Source: Cymodocea nodosa
Lineage: Eukaryota; Streptophyta; Magnoliopsida; Alismatales; Cymodoceaceae
Reading direction: 5' to 3'
Assembly (NCBI GenBank): GCA_036874045.1
Contig: CM072342.1
Coordinates: 2,502,501-2,566,500 of the forward strand
DNA: 64,000 nt
Shown here piece after piece: positions 58,422-64,000 of the stretch. The notes below the pieces were generated by a model, which was not told the origin of the DNA, searched no databases, and was given only the letters and a program-made list of their open reading frames with translations. Numbering within the stretch: position 1 is the first letter of the stretch; each line of letters starts with the position of its first letter. Position numbers and translations under genes: made by a program.

Positions 58422-58600
58422 GTTTCATGGTTCCAGATATAATTCATTGTGCCGTAGCAGGGAGTAAAGGTATGGAACACAGGTTTATGGTTCTAGAAAT
58501 GATTCATTGCGTTGTTGCAGCCCAGCAGGGAGTTACAGTAGAGAACACGGTTTTATGCTTCTTGAAATAATTCTTTATTACGTTGAAGCGGTGCGTAGGA
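58422..58600. repeat. Degenerate tandem repeat, three units of about 45-67 bp
   Basis: Units start at 58422, 58483 and 58550, each opening GTTT(C/T)ATG(G/C)TTC. Units one and two share AATGATTCATTG-like, CAGCAGGGAGT-like and GGAACAC-like blocks in the same order. Unit three is the most diverged and is truncated. Confidence 0.7.
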
Positions 58601-60171
58601 AAAGGTTTTATAGTGATGCCGTGGAGTTGAAAAAAATTCTAGAAAAAATGTAATGGAGAAGTTTTGAAATTGAAAATTTTAGAATTTGAGTTGATTCATG
58701 CTAGATTTGCTGATTGAGTAGAAAATACGACATCAAATATTGTCTTCATTCTTAGGTAGCGTTTGAACTTGCAGTTTGTTTCATCCTAGTTTTTCTATAG
58801 AAGTATTTTTCAACAAAATGCTTCTTTCTTTCTTTTTCAAATGGATTCTTACTTTTTTGAAAACAGATTTCTTGTGTTGTAATTGATGGAAACTAATTTA
58901 TGGAACAATTACGAAATATTATTTAGAATTCGTAAACTAATAATTTTTTGTATTCATAAGAAATCATTTAAAAAGTTACAAACAGTATCGGTTTGTAATA
59001 AATAAACTTTTCGGAAAAGGTCTGTACCATCCGAATTATAATTCCACGTCAGATTTCACAGTCAATGAGATCGAGCCCACATTTCGCAAGAGCCTTTTCC
59101 TGTCAAATTATTTTGGCAATGCAGTCTAGCAATAAAAAATCAGACCACCACTCTCCAGAGCATTCTCCCATTGCCACTTGCAAGATCTGGCACATGATGT
59201 GCCACCATCCCTTCCAATCTTTCCATTCAGGAGAGAAAAAGATTGGGTGGTTCTTCCAGTAAAGGGCACAGGCGACAACTTCTGTTCACCCCATCCGAAA
59301 GCCTGGACCAAAAGCCGGCCGGCTGAGGTCATTCTCCAGTGAAACCTTTACATGGTCCTTCCTGCGCAGTGATGGCGGGAATTTTCCGAACCTAATCTTG
59401 GTGCCCACTTGCTTAGCATTAGCGTAAGCACATATACAATATATAATCACCCAAAACCTTGAGCAGTCATGATTCCCTACCGGATGGAAAGAAACCCACA
59501 TGCCTCCTAGACATGATGCAGGCAGAAGAGCAGAATGCCATTCATCAAAAAAGATGAAGAAGAAAAAAAGAGAGGCAAACGCAGTTCTTTAGTTTTTGTA
59601 CGGTAAAGATTCCAAACCCCTAGCTATACAATATGGCTGTGTTGTCTTATTAACCTGGTGTTGGGAGCGAGTCACTGGTATGAACTTATGGCCATAATCA
59701 TGCACCCTTGTAACTTGCTCTGCGCTGAATACAATCTCTGGCTTTTATGTACTGCCTTCCCTGATGGAGGAAGTGGGTTCTACCCAGTTGCCTCGGTAGG
59801 TGAGTGGAATAAAGAGACCGGAAAAGAAAGGAGACCATCCCCAATGGTCTGCCTGATGTGATCAACCCCACACCAACCGAAAACCGAAGTCAATTTGCCC
59901 AAAGCTACCTTACCCGCCGGCCCTCCATGTGGCTCAACACAACATGCCCATGCCGTAAGCCGAAATGCACAGTTCATCAACGAGCACTCCCACACCAGAT
60001 GGGTTTCTTCCTTGCCCACTAAGGTAAATCTCACATTGTCAAATCCTTGTCCTCCATAAACCATCCAAAGAAGAAAAGAAAGAAAAAAAAAAAGAAAAAA
60101 AAAGGAGGAGGAGGGGGCATGAGTTAGTGCACTCCGACTCAAAAGCTAAGGCCCATCAAGATCATGGTGCC

Positions 60172-60195
60172 ACACGTCAAGTTCTGACACGTCAA
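60172..60195 (+). promoter_or_regulatory. Two ACACGTCAA boxes upstream of the bZIP gene
   Basis: The nonamer ACACGTCAA occurs at 60172-60180 and again at 60187-60195, 15 bp apart. Each holds an ACGT core of the kind bound by plant bZIP factors. They lie about 39-62 bp before the TATA box. Confidence 0.55.
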
Positions 60196-60233
60196 CTGGT
60201 GGGTCCCACGCGTTTATACCAACCTCCACCACC

Positions 60234-60241
60234 TTTATATA
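60234..60241 (+). promoter_or_regulatory. Probable TATA box of the bZIP gene
   Basis: TTTATATA in a C-rich surrounding, 85 bp before the start codon, followed by a pyrimidine-rich leader (TTTCCTTCCC) with no upstream ATG. Confidence 0.65.
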
Positions 60242-60325
60242 CCGCACCGCGCCACCTCTTTCCTTCCCTTTGCTTCCGCTTCCTCTCTCGCCCCTCCGAC
60301 GATAATACCACTACTCCCGGCTGGC

Positions 60326-60793
60326 ATGATGATGGTCCACGCCCGGTTCGAACTGGGATCCGACCTCTTGGAGACCGTCATGTCCCAACCCAAGCCCGAG
60401 ACACCGACGACGACCGCCACCACCACCACGGGCACGACGGGTGGGACGACGGACGACCAAGAGAGGAGGATCAGGCGGAAGATATCGAACCGGGAGTCGG
60501 CGCGGCGGTCACGGATGAGGAAGCGGAAGTACGTGGAGGAGCTGGAGGGCAAGATGGACCGGCTGGCTTCGGAGAACCGGGAGCTGGTGAACCGGATCTA
60601 CGGTGTGAACCAATGCTGTCTGTTGTTGCACCGGGACAGTGATCGTCTTAGGAGAGAAGAGGCCCATCTCAGCCGCCGCCTCTCCGACGCCCGGCGGATC
60701 CTCGCCGTCCGGCAGCTCGCCGGCCTGACTGGTGCTTGTGGTGGCCTGAACGTCAATGGATTCCTGACGGGGAGCGAACTGCTGTTGACATGA
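60326..60793 (+). CDS. bZIP transcription factor, probably group S
   Basis: An intronless 155-residue frame. The basic region RRKISNRESARRSRMRKRK (about 48-66) has the N-x7-R signature (Asn in SNRES, Arg nine residues on). It is followed by a leucine zipper of several heptads beginning near VEELEGKMDRLASENRELV and continuing through LLLHRDSDRLRREEAHL and LSRRLSDARRIL. Short length, lack of introns and long zipper are features of group S plant bZIPs, which bind ACGT-core sites as homo- or heterodimers. A threonine/glycine-rich N-terminal stretch (about 26-42) precedes the basic region. The first of three in-frame ATGs is used; MSQPK at codon 19 is an alternative. The short leader has no sucrose-control uORF, so it is unlikely to be an S1 member regulated that way. 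The downstream target is not known. Confidence 0.93.
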   Translation: MMMVHARFELGSDLLETVMSQPKPETPTTTATTTTGTTGGTTDDQERRIRRKISNRESARRSRMRKRKYVEELEGKMDRLASENRELVNRIYGVNQCCLLLHRDSDRLRREEAHLSRRLSDARRILAVRQLAGLTGACGGLNVNGFLTGSELLLT

Positions 60794-61349
60794 TCGATCA
60801 CCTCCCGTTTTTGCTTTTCCTTTGTTTGGAAAGTTGACAATAAACGTGATATATATATATAATGGTCGGACTATTAATTATTCTACTCGTCATCATGAAG
60901 CGGTAGAGGAAGAGAGAGAGAGAGAGAGAGAGATGTTTCGAACTGTGCAGATATATAATTTCTGGAAGAAGTCAAGATCTCGGTCTAGTCTTATTTAAGT
61001 TGACATGTACTTAATCAAGCTCAACATCTAACCGTCTAATTAATGTGTACTTGTGTGTGTCCGTCCATCAACTTCAATTTAATTCTACGTACATATATTT
61101 GCCAACAACGAGTATAGTTTATCTAGTCTAGATAATTAAAAACATTATCATCATAAATAAAAAAATTTCAATCCCTATAGATATATATATATATATATAT
61201 ATATATATTCGCTACTGGATACACATTTTGCATGTGTACGCTTCTCATGATGTGTATCAAGCTTCTTGCATCGTAGTTTTTACTAAAATTTAAATCTTGA
61301 TCAATGCAAAATTTATTATTATCATTAATTAATGAATTGAGATCTCATG

Positions 61350-61384
<35 letters not shown>

Positions 61385-63878
61385 GCATTCTGAAGGTTTG
61401 ATGCTCCTCACCAATGCATGGTAAAATAATGCAATCGGTATTTTTTTAATTATGGGAGATGGAGACTTGAGTAAGATTAATTTAGCGTAAGTAAAATAAT
61501 AATAATTTAATAAGTACGAAGAAGACATGCATGAACATGAGCAAAAGGGAAAAAGGCAAAACAGTCATCTTTTCCGCCGAAAGGGCCAGCGCCGTGCAAC
61601 AGATATGTGTATGCATGCGGGTTGTCGTCTTCCACTACTGTTGTGCACAACAGGAGCGTACGTATGGCAACGGACGGCCAGGATCGCTGCATTTGTTCGT
61701 AGGCAATTAATTGGGCAACAAAAAAAGCTACGTACTCTGCAAATAAGGACTGTCGTTGCTTCTCTCTCTCTCTCTCTCTCTCTCTTTCCTTTTTCTTATC
61801 CTATTATAATGATTTTATAATAGAAAACATTATTGCTTTAGGTCTTTTCTTTTTTCCTTTTTTGTTTTTTTTTTTGCGATAAGTACTTTTCCCTACAAGT
61901 CATGCATGTGATGGGAATGAGAGAAGGCACCATTACACGAAGTTTAGGTAGATGTAAAGAAGTTACGTTAACTTACGACATCTATACAGGTAGAGTAGAT
62001 CATGTGATTAAAAATGGATCGTGTGATTCATAACATCGATAAAAACAAGTGTGACAGTGAATTATGTGGTTTACAGCATTTGCGTGAATGATAACATAAA
62101 AAAGAGGTTACGCAAGTTCTACAAAAAGAAAAGTGAGATATACATAATTTCTGTACAGGCTATGCTATGCAATGGAAGTAGAAGTAAATTATGCGATTCG
62201 TGGTGATTTCATCTATGGAAAGTTTTACACGAACATTGTCTTCAAATTAACTTTTTCTTGGTCGATCTGATGACAAAAATTGAAACTCAAAGAATGAAGA
62301 TTGACCTAAGCAAGTCTAGAATCTTGATTGATTTTGACCACCCTTCCACCACCACGTGCCTGCAAGTGTGGTGTTAAATAGAAGATCATGATCATGTCAC
62401 ACAAACCAGAAACCAAGAACAACCGTTGCTATGGTTAAATATATTATGATTAGGAATATCATTATTCATTGGTCTTCTATTTTGAATTAAGTAATGAGGA
62501 ATTGTTGGAGTAAGATTCCAATTGATGATTCAACAAAACCCACTAAGATAGGAGCCGTTTAATGTGAGTGGATAAGACTTCCCATATACTTTGATATATC
62601 CTAGTTGTCTATGTGAGTGCATCCTTACGTTAAATCCGTGTAGGCAACCAACTCTAAATGGTTGAATGAGCCAAGATTGTGTGCTTATATGTTTTCCATT
62701 AGATTCTTATCATTTGCATAGGTTGAATTTTTAATGTGGTGGTTATGGTAATGGAGGTGGTAAATTTGGAGAGAAAGAATGGGTTCGTCACCTGGGACCA
62801 GGATTGGGGCGGGCAATTATATGTGGCATGGATCTCGCAATTATATGGATGAAACTGGGCCTATATTTCTGGATCGACGAACTCAGCAACAACCCAATAA
62901 CCATGTATTATTATTATTACTTTAATGGGCCTGCAGGTTTTTTTAACTAAATGATTTAATCGAGTCGAATGAAAATAATTCGTAAATTGCAATGATTTTT
63001 ATAGCTTCCAAAAAAAAACCTTCGGTATTGTAAAAATAAGTGCGAGAAAAGAAACTGCTAGAAAAATAATAGAAATCAATAGAAAATATCTTACAAATTC
63101 GATGGTAAAAATCGACAAAAATTCCAAATATTCAAAATCTCACAAATATACAAAAAGTTTTCCATTATCGTTATTCAATCCCAAATGCTTTCACCAATTT
63201 AACACCCAGTGATTATATCCCCTTTATTTTGCTAAAAAAAAGGCCCTGTGATTATTCTGCATTATTCCCTCTATTTTGCAAAAAAAAAGAAAGAAAGACA
63301 CCCTGTGATTATTCTTGTTGACACGTTTTTTTTTTCTGACCAAAATTTGAGAAACATTGCTTCGAATATTTGGAATAAATATTCTAGGCAGGTTGGAGGA
63401 GGGGGAATATTACTCTTGAAATAGCAGAGATATGATTGATCACAAGTTATTAATTTTCTAATTATACAGACAGACGGACAGAGCTATTGGACGATTTGGG
63501 TTCAGAGCTGTGTGTTCCAGAGGCTCTGGTTTCCATGGATCATAATCTTCAAAACGGGAGGCCACTTATTAATTAACCTTGCCCGCAGCCTCCAAACATG
63601 ATAAATCATACTCAGATGCATATAATGTACATCTACAACACGAATGATGGAAGAAGAGAAAATAAATACAACCCAAATCAATACAATCCCGGAAAATGGT
63701 GGGGTGCCGGGGAGGGGGGGGGGGGGGTTAAAAAGGAGCTAACCCACCAATCTGGTTTGTATGATGGGAGAAGAACTTAGGTCAATCAAACATTGACCAA
63801 CACCTAAAAAATCTGGGTATTTTTTATACCACTACTCTACTCTACATTGGCATGGGGAAGTGAATGCCTCTTTTAGGC
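60794..63878. other. Intergenic region after the bZIP gene
   Basis: A+T-rich with many microsatellites: GA (60910-60933), TA (61182-61208), CA (61349-61372), CT (61760-61785) and a G14 run (63714-63727). No gene is supported. The right end (about 63600-63878) is the 3' flank of the minus-strand gene at the edge. Confidence 0.5.
61182..61208. repeat. (TA)n microsatellite
   Basis: About 27 bp of uninterrupted TA/AT dinucleotides. Confidence 0.9.
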
Positions 63879-63958
63879 TCAGGCTTTGCAGAAGCTAAGG
63901 AAGCCCATGTACTTGTGGTGTTTGATCATGTCCACGCTTGTCTTGACGCCGACGACAC
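63879..63958 (-). CDS. Terminal exon of an unidentified minus-strand gene, partial
   Basis: On the minus strand an acceptor (TGTCTCTTTCAG) ending at 63959 is followed by an open frame GVVGVKTSVDMIKHHKYMG... ending at a TGA at 63881-63879. G+C content and a well-formed pyrimidine tract set it apart from its surroundings and argue for a real last exon. The first glycine assumes one base carried over from the previous exon, which lies beyond the window. I do not recognise the family from these 25 or so residues. Confidence 0.45.
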
Positions 63959-64000
63959 CTGAAAGAGACAACGCAGATGCCTTAGACGATCGATCCCATC

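Larger units (their letters stand above)
58070..60325. other. Intergenic region upstream of the bZIP gene
   Basis: Up to about 59000 the DNA is A+T-rich and contains a three-unit degenerate tandem repeat (58422-58600). Several open frames between 59060 and 60140 have no recognisable family. The last 200 bp form the compact bZIP promoter. Confidence 0.5.

Noticed and set aside
60120-60325. Sucrose-control uORF as in group S1 bZIP genes
   Set aside because: No ATG occurs between the TATA box and the start codon.
60127-60642. 171-codon frame overlapping the bZIP gene
   Set aside because: It is a frame-shifted shadow of the G+C-rich bZIP coding sequence, and its start lies before the TATA box.
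1-64000. CRISPR arrays, bacterial operons, rRNA genes
   Set aside because: None seen; the sequence is plant nuclear DNA.

Overview
The window is nuclear DNA of a flowering plant. Genes are intron-rich with GT-AG junctions, intergenic DNA is A+T-rich, there are Ty1-copia, LINE and SINE-like sequences, and the genes are plant-specific: an extra-large G protein, a pentatricopeptide-repeat (PPR) protein, PetM, REM-type B3 proteins, a subclass III SnRK2 kinase and a group-S-like bZIP. I cannot name the species.

Layout. The 3' end of an XLG1-type gene (871-6761, +) has a decayed copia fragment in its last intron. A single-exon P-class PPR gene (7698-9959, +) follows, with a tiny tRNA-like SINE candidate immediately upstream. 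Then come an unresolved stretch (10.0-14.2 kb), a 15-exon rhamnogalacturonan lyase gene (14259-18626, +), and the nuclear gene for cytochrome b6f subunit PetM (19220-19579, -). Two neighbouring B3 (REM) genes lie on the minus strand (20357-21461 with two B3 domains; 23367-27701 with three), the second with a LINE remnant in intron 1. Next are a single-exon PLP-transferase-fold gene related to molybdenum-cofactor sulfurases (30477-33299, -), a CDCA7-like 4CXXC zinc-finger gene (35750-38661, -), an OST1/SnRK2.6-type kinase gene (39615-45526, -), a two-SWIB-domain gene (48916-52499, +), a short-LTR copia element with a perfect 5-bp target duplication (53153-58069, -), a compact bZIP gene (60326-60793, +), and the last exon of an unidentified minus-strand gene at the right edge. 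Where I give exons, I joined them by hand from reading frame, splice consensus and family homology. The coding sums are multiples of three for the complete models.

This is ordinary gene-rich euchromatin rather than one functional cluster. Several products act in ABA or stress signalling (XLG, SnRK2, possibly bZIP) or chromatin and DNA regulation (CDCA7-like, SWIB, B3), but nothing in the layout shows co-regulation.

The points most worth a second look are: the SINE-like insertion touching the PPR start; the PLP-fold protein with arginine where the Schiff-base lysine should be; its adjacency to the CDCA7-like gene, which I recall also for two Arabidopsis gene pairs; an AUG-stop mini-uORF with a neighbouring perfect hairpin before the SnRK2 start; and duplicated ACGT boxes just upstream of the bZIP TATA box. 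I found no clear evidence of an entirely new multi-gene system.
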